A DNA stretch of 64,000 nucleotides from positions 4,522,163-4,586,162 of the forward strand of contig JBCNJP010000018.1 of the NCBI GenBank assembly GCA_039602395.1. Direction: 5' to 3'. Below are positions 21,284 to 31,494 of the stretch, in pieces (position 1 is the first letter of the stretch; the number at the start of each line of letters is the position of its first letter). The notes beneath the pieces are model-generated. The model was not told the origin of the DNA, did no database searches, and saw only the letters and a program-made list of their open reading frames with translations. The position numbers and the translations under genes are program-made. This DNA is from Deinandra increscens subsp. villosa. Taxonomy: Eukaryota; Streptophyta; Magnoliopsida; Asterales; Asteraceae.

Positions 21284-22002
21284 TGCTCGTTTGAGTAAAC
21301 AAATCACACGATAAAATTAGAAATAATTGTGTAAAATCAAGTCAATGAATCGATAAATAAGAAGGAGAGAGTACCATTTCATGTGAATGAAGCAGATAAG
21401 GAAGCACCAGAGATTATACAGGTACTTTGAGCCAGTTGATTGAAGCAAAAAATCATAAGTCCCTGATCAGTTCTTGAAGCAGAAAATGAGGAAACTAAAA
21501 AATAAATCAGAAGAGAAATCGTACCAGACGAAGTCGCTGCTTGTTAAGATCTGAAAAATCATTGTTAGAATCCAAGCCTACGAACTGAACAAATTTCAAA
21601 TCCATCATGGAAACCTTGAGGCTTAGACCAAATCCGCTACACACAAGCAGATTTGAGAAAGTATTTTGAAATTTCAAAACTTTTCACAGACCTGTTTTTC
21701 CTTTTGGATGCCAATTAAGAGTACACATGTAATGTTCTGTTCAAAAGGAACCGAGGCTTCAAATTAGTAATACATAAACAACAATTATGAACAACTAAAA
21801 TCTCATAACCCTAAAATTGAGATGACTGGAAGATCGATTATAATTGGAACCGACCTGATTTGCACATCTCCTCTAACATCCTGACACTTTCGAGATTGAG
21901 GACCTGATCACGAATTTTTTAGATAAATACACTCACGTCAAATAGATTTGATAGTACATAATTTATGAAGTAGGATTTACCTCCTGAAACCATAGCTTCC
22001 GA

Positions 22003-22081
22003 TTACAGACACAATCAGACGCAAATAACTACGAAAAAATATTTACAGACACAATCAGACGCAAATAACTACGAAAAAAAC
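22003..22081. repeat. 40-bp tandem duplication
   Basis: Two nearly identical copies of a 40-base unit (contains CAATCAGACGCAAATAACTA), recent by appearance. Confidence 0.9.
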
Positions 22082-22623
22082 GTTTACTATGCAAAACTTA
22101 CAAGAATGGTAGAACTCCAAAGCATGAAATCAGAAGCATTGAAGATTGATGAAGATGAGGGCGAACCGATGGGCGTCTTGATCTGTTTCTACCATTTGAA
22201 GACCATAAACCCTAGAATGAAAAATTCTCGAGCAAGTGATGTTAAGATGGCTCTGGATTTGAAAACATGAATATGAATTTAGAACCAGCCGCTTAGTCTT
22301 TAAAACCTAGGGTTTTTTAAGGTTTGATGCTTTATGGGAGTTGTATCCCTGATTAAGGGACTGTGTAAAAGCAAGGGAGAAAGAAGAAGAAAGAGATACC
22401 TGATGTAGACAATGACTGAGCCGGAATCACAAATTTGGAAACTTTCTTCTGCTATCGAGTTTTTGGAGGTGTAAGTGGGTTTAATGAGATTCTTTCTCTA
22501 AGACCTAATTTAAGAAAATGTGCTTGAAGTAGTAGTACATCATGCTTAATTCTATTGTACAATCTTAAAAATTCAACACTACCCCTTTCTCTCTTAAACA
22601 TATATATTAATGTATTATAGATA

Positions 22624-23386
22624 TAGGGGAATGATCAAATAAAAACAAGATGTTATTGTGAAAACACGAAAACAAATATTAAAACCTCTATAACTTCCTC
22701 ATACGTTAATATTTTTTGTAAAAATTTACACCAAAATTCTTAAAATTATGTCACCTTTAATTCTTGGAAAAAAAATTAAACATATAAAATTTCGTGATAC
22801 TTTTTATTATTACACATGTGTAATAATACGTATTAATTATATTACACATGTGCAATATTAACAAAAAAACATTAATTTTTTTAAAATTTTTTCAAGAATT
22901 AAAGATAAGGGAATTATAAGATCTATGGTTCAATTTTTTATAAAAAATATTAACGTATGAAAAAGTTATAGAGGTTTTAATATTATTGCACATGTGCAAT
23001 AATAATTTTTTATTGCACATGTGCAATAATAAAAAAAATTATAAAACGTTGAATTTTTTTTTCCAGAATTAAAGATAACAAAATTATAAGATTTATAGTG
23101 CAATTTTTTATAAAAAAATTTAACATATGAAAAAGTTATAAAGGTTTTAATATTATTGCATATGTGCGATAATAATAATAAAAAAAATTATTGCACCTGT
23201 GCAATAATAATTCTTAAAAAAAATTTGATATTTTTTTAAATTTTTTCCAGAACTAAAGATAACATAATTTTAAGGATTCTGGTGCAAATTTTTTTTAAAA
23301 AATATTAACGTATCAAAAAGTTATAGATGTTTTAATATTTGTTTTCGTGTTTTCGCAATAAAAGTTGTTTTCACATGATCCTTACC
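22624..23386. mobile_element. Foldback element 1 (about 760 bp)
   Basis: Termini TAGGGGAATGATCA and, reversed, TAGGGTAAGGATCA. Inverted arms of about 240 bp share AAAACACGAAAACAAATATT and TATAACTT...TACGTTAATATT. The centre has several copies of the palindromic word TTGCACATGTGCAA. Flanked by (TA)n. No coding. Confidence 0.8.
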
Positions 23387-23413
23387 CTATATATATATAT
23401 ACATATATATATA

Positions 23414-23656
23414 GAGTTAGGGTAAAATACATCCAGCAAAAACGCTACATCCATTGCGGATTCATCTGGGGCGTCCATCAAGATCATCCAACAGCCAGGA
23501 TCTATGGTGTTTTCCGCCTATGGTGTTTTTCCCCCCACCGAAAACACCATAGGCGGAAACACCATAGATCCTGGCTGTTGGATGATCTTGATGGACGCCC
23601 CAGATGAATCCGCAATGGATGTAGCGTTTTTGCTGGATGTAGGCTAACTCGACTCT
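23414..23656. mobile_element. Foldback element 2, near-perfect palindrome
   Basis: Arms of about 100 bases (23429-23530 and 23541-23641) are almost perfect inverted copies around a ~10-base loop at 23531-23540. The left arm starts ACATCCAGCAAAAACGCTAC, and its reverse complement closes the right arm. A transcript would form a long hairpin. Apparent reading frames here are palindrome artefacts. Confidence 0.92.
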
Positions 23657-23682
23657 ATATATATATACATATATATATATAG

Positions 23683-23707
<25 letters not shown>

Positions 23708-23722
<15 letters not shown>

Positions 23723-24087
23723 GAAGGATAAAATGAAAACCTCTCCGAGTTTGGAAAACCATGAAAAGCAAGCTAAAAAATTCGATTTTTTGTCCGATTT
23801 TTTTATGGTGATTCTCAAAGTTAAAAAGACCCCCTTTATGCAAAAAAATAAAAAAACGCCTAGTAAAATTTTTTAAAAAAATATATTTTATAACCGAGGT
23901 TACATATGTAACAGATATGTAACCTCGGTTATATAATATTTTTTTAAAAAAAATTTACTAGGCGTTTTTTTATTTTTTTGCATAGAGGGGTTTTTTTTTA
24001 ACTTAGAGAATCACCATAAAAAAATCGAATTTTTTAGCTTGGTTTTCACGGTTTTCCAAACTCGGAGAGGTTTTCATTATATCCCTC

Positions 24088-24092
<5 letters not shown>
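23708..24092. mobile_element. Foldback element 3
   Basis: Arms of about 170 bases centred near 23912, sharing CCTCTCCGAGTTTGGAAAAC (left) and its reverse (right). The innermost stem is ACCGAGGTTACATATGTAAC. The right terminus reads TAGGGGAGGGATA on the minus strand. (TA)n on both sides. Confidence 0.88.
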
Positions 24093-24131
<39 letters not shown>

Positions 24132-24135
<4 letters not shown>

Positions 24136-24302
24136 AGAGGATCAATTGAGAACTAATTGGTTGAGAGAACTTTTGAGAACCATTTTAAGCCACTAGTTAA
24201 TGTATATGGAAAACCCCCCATGAATTTGAATGCTTCCCCCCCCTGAAAATTAGTGGCTCAGAATGGTTCTCAAAAGTTCTTATAAGAAAAAGTTCTCATT
24301 AT
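24132..24302. mobile_element. Foldback element 4
   Basis: Begins TAGGGAGAGGATCAATTGAG. Inverted words GAGAACTTTTGAGAACC / GGTTCTCAAAAGTTCT flank a centre with poly-C runs. Same family as 24312-24386, 26541-26722 and 26780-26962. Confidence 0.85.
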
Positions 24303-24311
24303 ATATATATA

Positions 24312-24381
24312 TAGGGAGAGTATCATTTGAGAACTAATTGGTTGAGAGAACTTTTGAGAACTATTTTAAGCCACTTTTGAG

Positions 24382-24386
<5 letters not shown>
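24312..24386. mobile_element. Foldback element 5, truncated
   Basis: The left ~65 bases of the element-4 family (TAGGGAGAGTATCATTTGAG), then directly (TA)n. The right half is missing. Confidence 0.8.
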
Positions 24387-24435
<49 letters not shown>

Positions 24436-24440
<5 letters not shown>

Positions 24441-24623
24441 GAGGTTCATTGTAGACACTTTCGCATGTGAAATAGCTCTTTTTCACATGTGAAAGTTTCT
24501 AATTAATGAGAAAAAAGGAAAAAAGAAAAAAGAAAATTAATCACAACCATTAGATCAAGAGATCTAATGGTGAAAAAGGGTGTCTACCTGTCTACACTTA
24601 TGGGGGTGTCTACAATGAACTTT

Positions 24624-24629
<6 letters not shown>
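24436..24629. mobile_element. Foldback element 6
   Basis: Termini share GTTCATTGTAGACAC inverted. The inside has two further hairpins (TTTCACATGTGAAA and ACCATTAGATCAAGAGATC). No coding. Confidence 0.82.
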
Positions 24630-24687
<58 letters not shown>

Positions 24688-24691
<4 letters not shown>

Positions 24692-25332
24692 TAAGTTCAA
24701 TGGAAAACTAAGTTTTAGTTGGAAAACTGGAAAACCAAAGGAAAAATATATTAAATGAAGGCTATTTAGGTCATTTTGGTGCTCCTTTTTTTTTTTTAAA
24801 ATTTCCGTGTCTATCCAACTAATTTCCACCTTACGACCTTAAAAAAAATAAAAAAACTAAAAAAAAACTAAAAAAAACTAAAATAAAAAACGTTCTTTTT
24901 TTATGGGTTCGTCCGACTATGTTGCATATATGCAATATTGTATGTTTTTTATATTGCATATATGCAACATATGAAACATACAATGTTGCATATATGCAAC
25001 ATACTATTTTGCATATATGCAACATGTGAAACATACAATGTTGCATATATGCAACATACTATTTTGCATATATGCAACATACTATGTTGCATATATGCAA
25101 CATAGTCGGATGGACAAGATGAACAAAAAAAAATGTTTTTTTCTCTTTTTTTTTTGTTTTTTTGTCTTTTTTTTTCTTTTTTTGTTTGTTATTTAAAAAG
25201 TTATCATGTGGATATATGTGAAACCAAAAAAAAAAAATTTGTCAAATTACCCAAATAGCCTTCATTTAATATAACTTTCCTTTGGTTTTCCAGTTTTCCA
25301 AATAATAGTAGTTTTCCAAGGAACCTTACCCT
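24688..25332. mobile_element. Foldback element 7
   Basis: Arms of about 95 bases share TTGGAAAACTGGAAAACCAA and AAATGAAGGCTATTT. Left end TAGGGTTAAGTTCA; right end, reversed, TAGGGTAAGGTTCC. The centre is the palindromic array at 24918-25105. Confidence 0.87.
24918..25105. repeat. Array of TTGCATATATGCAA palindromes
   Basis: Seven copies of a self-complementary 14-mer, TTGCATATATGCAA or a one-base variant, separated by short spacers (CATACTA, CATGTGAAACATACA). The flanks GTCCGACTATG and CATAGTCGGA are inverted too. Confidence 0.9.
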
Positions 25333-25349
25333 ATATATATATATATATA

Positions 25350-26527
25350 GGATGTGGTTCTAGAGAAAACCATCATATTTCTAGAAAACCAAGAAAACTA
25401 ATACCAACCAATCATGTAATTTCTCATATTTTTCTTTATTTAAAAATACAAAAGGGTGTTAATGTAATTTTACCTCTAATGTAATTAGTCAACAAATTAA
25501 GTCATTAATTCTAAAACCCCCTTTTTTCTCATTAACTGTTTTCTTTTATTGAATTGATCTACACGCGTTGAATCAAATTCCTTTAATTTCTCCACATCCA
25601 TAGTCGAAGTCGATTATCCTGACTTTGAAATATCCATTATCGCACTTTCATACCCGCACATCAATAACATCTAAGATAATTCCAGATCAATACCCCTCAT
25701 CAAAATAACTTCATATTAGCTTCTGCTAGAACATATTCTTAAATGTTCATAAACATGGAACATATGCTTACATATATGGAATCACCTGCTTACATATATG
25801 GAATCATATGCTTACATATATGGAATCACCTGCTTACATATATGGAATCATATGCTTACATATATGTAATTGGAATAAACACTTCGAGAAAGTCAAATTA
25901 GAAGACTACAATGTCGACATATGATACAAGAAGCTCGAATGTGAGTTGCTTCTGTATACAAATTCTTACACTAACTTGCAATATAGACATATGTAATCAT
26001 ATGATTACACATACAAGTTAAACTAATACTATCTTCAACTACAATATATAACATGTGAATACACATATGTAATCACGATCAATTGTAACATGTGAGTAGA
26101 AAGGCGATGGGTTTTTAAGTTATGATTACACATATGTAATATATGATTACGTGTGTGACATTTGATTACCTATATGTAAGCAAGTGATTCCATATAAACA
26201 ACACAATTGTTTGTGCGATGTTTAGCTATGAATTCCTAAAATCTCTATATTTTCAAACTGATTTTTTTAATGGAGTGATTTTAGGAGCTTTTATTTAAAA
26301 TGAGTTACATGTATATCGCAATCAGTTTTTATGATTCCATTTTTAAAAAATAAAAGAGTTACAAATTACCGATTTTACCCTTGCAGATATTAATGTAATC
26401 AATTAAATATTTCATTTTCCTTAATAAACAACACAATTAATCTCAACAATTCAAATTTAGATCAATGGTCAAAAAGTGGTTTCCTTGGTTTTCTAGAAAT
26501 GAGTGGTTTTCTCTGGAACCCTCCCCT
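25350..26527. mobile_element. Foldback element 8 (about 1.2 kb)
   Basis: Termini share AGAGAAAACCA and TTTCTAGAAAACCAAG inverted (TAGGATGTGGTTCT; reversed right end TAGGGGAGGGTTCC). The inside is AT-rich with the repeat array at 25761-25870 and no ORF. Confidence 0.82.
25761..25870. repeat. 23-bp tandem array in foldback element 8
   Basis: Four full copies and a partial fifth of GCTTACATATATGGAATCA plus CCT or TAT. The alternation gives a 46-bp higher-order period. Confidence 0.9.
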
Positions 26528-26540
26528 ATATATATATATA

Positions 26541-26717
26541 TAGGGTTAGGTTCAAATGAGAACTTTTTCTTTTGAGAACTTTTAAGAACCATTATGAGCC
26601 ACTAATTTTCAAGGGGGGAAGCATTCAAATTCATGGGGGGATTTCCTTATATATAATTTGTGGCTGATAATGGTTCTCAAAAGTTCTCAAAACCATTTGG
26701 TTCTCAAATGATCCTCT

Positions 26718-26722
<5 letters not shown>
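26541..26722. mobile_element. Foldback element 9
   Basis: Element-4 family in opposite orientation: left end TAGGGTTAGGTTCAAATGAG; reversed right end TAGGGAGAGGATCATTTGAG. Central GGGGGG and ATGGGGGG runs. Confidence 0.86.
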
Positions 26723-26779
<57 letters not shown>

Positions 26780-26782
<3 letters not shown>

Positions 26783-26954
26783 AAGATGATCATTTGAGAA
26801 CCAATTGGTTTTGAGAACTAAAAAGAACTAATCTCAGCCACTAGTTTATATATATGGAAATCCCCCCATGAATTTGGGTGGTCCCCCCTGAACATTAGTG
26901 GCCCAGAATGCTTCTTAAAAGTTCTCAAAACTAATTAGTTCTCATTTGCACCTA

Positions 26955-26962
<8 letters not shown>
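26780..26962. mobile_element. Foldback element 10
   Basis: Element-4 family. Left TAGGAAGATGATCATTTGAG; reversed right end TAGGGTTAGGTGCAAATGAG. Confidence 0.86.
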
Positions 26963-27008
<46 letters not shown>

Positions 27009-27009
<1 letters not shown>

Positions 27010-27197
27010 AGAGTAAAGTTATTCTAAAAAAACACTTTCACCTAAGAAGGCTAGGAAGCAATCACATGCTGACACGTGGACAATAACACACTAACACACT
27101 GTATCCAGTGTGTTAGTGTGTTATGTACACATGTCAGCACGTGATTGCTTCCTAGCCTTCTTAGGTGAAATGGTTTTTTTAGCTGAACCTAAACCTG
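27009..27197. mobile_element. Foldback element 11, near-perfect palindrome
   Basis: Arms 27037-27101 and 27106-27170 are inverted copies (start TTCACCTAAGAAGGCTAGGA) around the small centre TATCCA. (TA)n on both sides. Confidence 0.9.
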
Positions 27198-27262
<65 letters not shown>

Positions 27263-27302
27263 TTTAGTGTTTATTAAATATCTGCTAAATATAAACAACC
27301 TG

Positions 27303-27375
27303 TCCCTCAATCCAGCTGGTTCATACGCGTGAAATTAAAGTAGAGGATGCAGGTTCAAGACCTGCGATCTTCCTT
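27303..27375 (+). other. tRNA-like segment, possible SINE head or tRNA relic
   Basis: 27349-27365 forms a perfect T-arm: stem GCAGG/CCTGC with the seven-base loop TTCAAGA, matching a pol III B box. About 30 bases upstream AGCTGGTTCATACGC resembles a shortened A box or D-arm. The anticodon arm and acceptor stem do not fold cleanly, so a working tRNA is unlikely. No poly-A or poly-T tail typical of a SINE was found. Confidence 0.4.
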
Positions 27376-27644
27376 TATTACCAGTCCACTGTTTTTGTAA
27401 GGTTTCAAAGTTGAGGGACTATTTTTGTTGTTAAATTGGTCTCGGTTCAATAATTAGCTCAATAAACAAATCAGACGGAAGTTCTAAATTATTATGTAAA
27501 CTCAGTCGGTTTCCTTAATTGTTTCGAATGATTACATAACCGAAGGAGCATACATCAAGGTTTAAGCGCGGGGGAGATCGGGCATGACCCTCCCTCTCAT
27601 ACAACAAAGATTAGAAACTTATGCTCAACAAATGAACAATAAGC

Positions 27645-27807
27645 CTATTTATAGTATTGCTCATTAGTTGGGGGTTGTCAACTAATGAGCCTCATTAGTT
27701 GTCAAATTCGCCAGTAATGAATGAGCAGTTCTTTATTCGTTGGAACTTTTTCTCTCATTTGTGAGTTAATTAGAATAGTAACGGCCACACAGAATCCCAC
27801 ACTAACA
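27645..27807 (-). repeat. LTR remnant (U3 and TATA box) of an unidentified Copia-like element
   Basis: On the minus strand an LTR starts TGTTAGTGTGGG at 27807 after a polypurine tract and reaches a TATA box CTATAAATAG at 27645-27654. Between them lie repeated words CTAATGAG and TTCATTACTGGCGAAT. The LTR continues downstream toward about 27300, but its end was not located. Confidence 0.55.
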
Positions 27808-27820
27808 GATTCCCCCATGG
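27808..27820 (-). promoter_or_regulatory. Polypurine tract of the LTR remnant
   Basis: CCATGGGGGAATC on the minus strand immediately before TGTTAGTG. Confidence 0.6.
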
Positions 27821-29545
27821 ACGTTATTGTCGAATGCTGATCTTCATCACTAGCAATCTATCACTCAATTTGCTTCACGATATCATGATCTTTACTAAAT
27901 TCCCCTTGCGACTGAACTTCAGGTATGCAGTATACAGTTCGTAATCTTTTACAACACCACAACCAATAAAGTTTCCCTAACTTCAAGCACATCCGTGGTA
28001 AGATAACACACTCTCTAACCGGCATAAGATAACGGTTCACTTCATCGGTCACCCAGGTAATTGTAAAGACTTCCATTAAACTTCACTGCATCGGTAGAGA
28101 CAGGATCATGTTTCCTGACGGAGTATAGCTTTGAATCCATCTTTCATGAGAAGTAATGCAACATGATCTTTGTGAAAACTAACACATCCAAATTTCACAA
28201 TCATAGAGATTCCCCCTCAGCACTAACTCCATCCTAATGTATCAGAGATCAAAGAATATCACGGCTGTGGCCTCATCATCGAATCTTTCCGACTCGATCT
28301 GACCTGAGAATCTCATGACTCAAGAAAGTATTAGGCAAATGACAGAGAGCTCACAATCTGTAATTGAAAACCTCTAACACATTAGCTTGCACGAACACTG
28401 GAATGCAAAACCTCTTCACGTAGACCTTTCATTTTCCATCAGAAAATTCCGTCTATACCCTTGAAACGATTAGCTTTGAATATTCACTTTTAAACCTGGA
28501 GGACCCTCTTCCCCCTCAAAAATTGAAATATTCGTACGTGACATGTTCACTTTGAACCTAGAGACCCATTCCCCCCCTCAAAAGTGACGCATACACTCAC
28601 TTGACAGATTTAGCACACAACAGAATCTTCAAGATCTTGGATATTTACTCATTCATTTAAAGCGCTGGTTTCCCTTTAAAAAGTAAATAATTCATCCAAA
28701 TTAGAACAAATTCAGTTCACAACAAAATCTTCATTCTTCAATTATTGATGTCCTCCACCCAGCGGAATCATCAATTTTCAATTCATATGGTCATAATGCA
28801 GCGGAATCATCAATTTTCAATTCATATGGTCATAATGCAGCGGAATATAATAACTCATTGATGCCCCGTATAGTCACCAGACCCTTTTTCTTCACCATTA
28901 CTATCAATCAACTCTTAAATTCGACATTTAACTCATTATATGTTCAGGAATCTAGGTCATTCCTTCAACTCTTCCATAATTTCAAATACAATCTCGCTAT
29001 GTAAAAGTACCGAATAAGGAGATATTCGAGTAGTTTTTTTTAATCAATAAAAACCGTGTTATTCTCAATTTTCTTCTTCTCATTTGTAGCTCTAATATTT
29101 TTTTTGTTCGCATCCTTATAAATCATTCATTTGTCACATGTTAATCAATCTGTAGCCTTTGTTCATTCGTACAAAATTCATTCACAAATAAAACACTGCC
29201 AACGAATAAGAATTTTGATCAACCCCACGAATGAACCTCAAAAAATAACCAACGAATGAATATGATAGAACCGAACGATTGTAGCATGGATCCAAATAAA
29301 TCATCCCCACTAATAAAATAAGGTCAGCGAATGAAGGTTTTTGATATCTCATAATTGTGAATCAGGCTAGTCAATGAATCCCTTTTTATAATTGCTCCTC
29401 ATGATTTTCTATAAAAAAAAATGTAAACACTGCTGTATATCTTTAAACTTTAAAACTGTACATGTATGATCAGAAAGAAAAACTTGGATATGAGATTGAT
29501 ATTCTCATATTTATGCAATGCGACCAGGTCATCGAATGAATAGAA
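27821..29545 (-). other. Internal remnant without coding
   Basis: No ORF of note. On the minus strand several further polypurine words (GAGGGGGAA at about 28210, 28510 and 28570) occur. From 28600 to 29540 the word CGAATGAA or close variants recurs many times. That word also occurs in the LTR remnant at 27645-27807, so this is probably the untranslated interior of the same element. The junction with the Athila-like fragment is near 29545. Confidence 0.45.
28760..28846. repeat. 39-bp tandem duplication
   Basis: Two full copies and the start of a third of a unit beginning CAGCGGAATCATC. Confidence 0.9.
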
Positions 29546-30230
29546 TCAGGTCATGAAATGAAACTCTACCCGTATGATCAGAAACACAAACATGCGGATT
29601 AACTGATCCGATCCCACCTTGAACAAATCTGGCTCATCCCAGATGTATTGGCTCGCTTGAGCTTTCAAATGCAGTTTTCGCCTACTTGGCCCTTTCTCCA
29701 GAATTGTACTTGTAGCCAAATAACTTACTATGTTAGTATACCAAGGTAAAGTTGAAACTTGTAGTAGCTGCTCATCTAGGAATGTTTCATTTATCCTTAA
29801 TTCTTCATCTTCATCTTCAACGTGGGGCAATCGAGACAGGTTGTTCGCCACAACATTCTCCATGCCCTTTTTGTCTCTAATCTCCAAGCTAAATTCGTGC
29901 AACAGTAGGATCCATCAAATCAACCTCGGCTTGGCATCCTTCTTCTCCATCAAGTACCGGACCGCACTGCGGTCCAAGTACACTATCACCTTGCTGCCCC
30001 ATATATATGACCTGAATTTGTCAAGAGCAGACACAACTGCAAGTAACTCTTATTTAGTAGTAGTATAATTTAATTGAGCCCCCATCAAGAGTCTTACTTG
30101 CATACTAGATCACTACCGGTATCTTGTCTCCCCGTTGATCCAAAACCGCCCCAACGTAAAATCTGAGGCATCACACATTATTTCAAAATGGTAGCGACCA
30201 ATCGGGCGCTTGCAACACCGACGTCTCAAT
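29546..30230 (-). pseudogene. Athila-like RNase H and integrase start, broken
   Basis: At 30120-30190 a frame shows FEIMCDASDFTLG, the RNase H entry. The open piece 29546-29902 gives FSLEIRDKKGMENVVANNLS (end of RNase H), then ETFLDEQLLQVSTLPWY and YIWDEPDLFKVGSDQLI, the start of the integrase region in Athila. Stops separate the pieces. The integrase core is missing, because homology ends here. Confidence 0.82.
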
Positions 30231-30248
30231 AAATTAATTTTCAAAGTG

Positions 30249-31086
30249 TTAAAAGCAGTTAAACACATTAAAATCAAAAGCTTCATCTTTCAAAAGCAGT
30301 TTACAAAGGGGTTTGGTGATTTTACAGAAATCCTTAATGTACCGCCTACAGAAACAGGCATGCCCCCAAAACTCCCTAGTCCCCTTGACATTCGTGGGAG
30401 GAGGTAAAGTCGAAATTAGTTTAATTTTAGCATGGTTGACCTCAATCCCATGACTTGACATGACATGCCCCAACACAATCCTCTCTTGAACCATGAGGTG
30501 TTTTTCCCAACTTAAGACCAAATTAGTTTCTATGCATCTTTCTAAAACCTTGGTTAGTTGGTTCAAGCATGACTCAAATGATGTGTCAAAAAATGAAAAA
30601 TCATCCATAAAAATCTGAAGCGAATCCCTGACCCTATCTGATAAATACTCATTATACATCTTTGAAAAGTGGTTGGGGCATTGCATAACCAAAATGGCAT
30701 TCTCCTAAAAGCAAAAGTACCATAGAGGCATGTGAAAGTGGTCTTTTGTTCATCACCGGGGTGAATGGAAATTTGATTGTACCCCGAATAACCGTCTAGA
30801 AAATAGTAAAAAATATACCAGACAATTTTTCAATAATTTGGTCAATGAAAGGTAACGGAAAATGGTCTTTAGAAGTTGCAGAATTCAACTTCCTATAATC
30901 AATTCAAATTTGCCACCCGGTTATTGGACGGGTGGAAATTTCCTCACCTTTCTCTTTCCTGACAATCTGAATACCTGCTTTCTTGGGGACAATATGTGTT
31001 AGACTTACCCATGTGCTGTCTGAAATCGGGTAGATAATACCAGCATCCAACCACTTCAGTGCCTCCTTCTTGACAATTTCCCTCAT
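30249..31086 (-). pseudogene. Athila-like reverse transcriptase, broken
   Basis: Piece 30904-31086 has EALKWLDAGIIYPISDSTWV and VPKKAGIQIV. The middle (30693-30903) is broken. Piece 30249-30692 has the catalytic box FMDDFS, then LERCIETNLVLSWEK, VLGHVMSSHGIEV and LPPPTNVKGTREF. Words and order match Athila-clade reverse transcriptases. The catalytic DD is intact, but the gene is not expressible. Confidence 0.88.
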
Positions 31087-31489
31087 GTTCGGGTTGAGTC
31101 TCCATTAGGCATCTCTTGCTGGCTTTGCTCCTTCAATTATAATCTTGTGTATAATGAACGATGGGCTAATTCCTTTCAAATCAGCTATCGTCCATCCAAT
31201 TGCAGCCCTATGCTCCATCAACACCTTCATCAATGCTTTTTCCTGTTCCTTAGTAAAACCTGCAGAAATAATAATAGGAAGAATGTTATTTTCACCAACA
31301 AAAGCATACTTTAAATGTTTAGGTAACTCTTTTAAGTCTAAAGATGGTGGTCATTCAAGTGAAGGTTTGAGTTTTGAATCAATGTGCTCTGGTAGGTTTT
31401 CCACTTGAATAGACCAAGGTGTATTTGCTCATTCACTTCCATTAGCTCCTGCTTCTCATCCTCTTCTTCCAGCTCCTTGACCAAACCTA

Positions 31490-31494
31490 CATAC
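31490..31494. repeat. Target site duplication of the right Tekay copy
   Basis: CATAC here and at 44695-44699. The left-arm copy has GTATG at 9722-9726, the same site in reverse. Confidence 0.93.

Larger units (their letters stand above)
20942..22620 (-). other. Low-copy region around a broken AP-2 sigma gene
   Basis: No retroelement signature. Apart from the exon at 21185-21283 the sequence looks intronic or untranslated (AT-rich, many stops). On the minus strand, upstream of the exon, AAAACCCTAGG-type words at about 22300 resemble plant 5' leaders. A 40-bp tandem duplication lies at 22003-22081. I could not identify further exons with confidence. Confidence 0.4.
23386..27258. repeat. (TA)n tracts separating the foldback elements
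   Basis: AT-alternating tracts of about 15-60 bases occur at roughly 23386-23413, 23651-23707, 24090-24132, 24300-24312, 24384-24435, 24629-24687, 25331-25350, 26525-26541, 26720-26780, 26958-27000 and 27197-27258. Each lies at the edge of a foldback element, and none was seen inside the arms. Confidence 0.9.
29546..31489 (-). mobile_element. Athila-like Gypsy element, 3' half (right arm side)
   Basis: This minus-strand pol continues the element whose gag half is at 44700-47660; the Tekay element sits between them with matching target duplications. The stretch 31087-31489 is the broken protease-to-polymerase connector (words like LVKELEEEDEKQE). It is truncated at about 29545 inside integrase. 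Confidence 0.85.

Noticed and set aside
23365..23843. Open frames of 60-118 codons over the hairpin and TA repeats
   Set aside because: The same peptide appears on both strands because the DNA is a palindrome, and the rest is YIYIYI from (TA)n.
24567..25046. Frames rich in YIYIYI and in repeated His/Cys words
   Set aside because: Translation of microsatellite and of the palindromic 14-mer array; no coding signal.
24918..25105. CRISPR-like look (repeats with spacers)
   Set aside because: The repeats are self-complementary 14-mers inside a plant foldback element, the spacers are not diverse, and no cas genes occur.
27861..28076. 71-codon minus-strand frame
   Set aside because: No recognisable domain, sits in untranslated LTR-element interior, length expected by chance.
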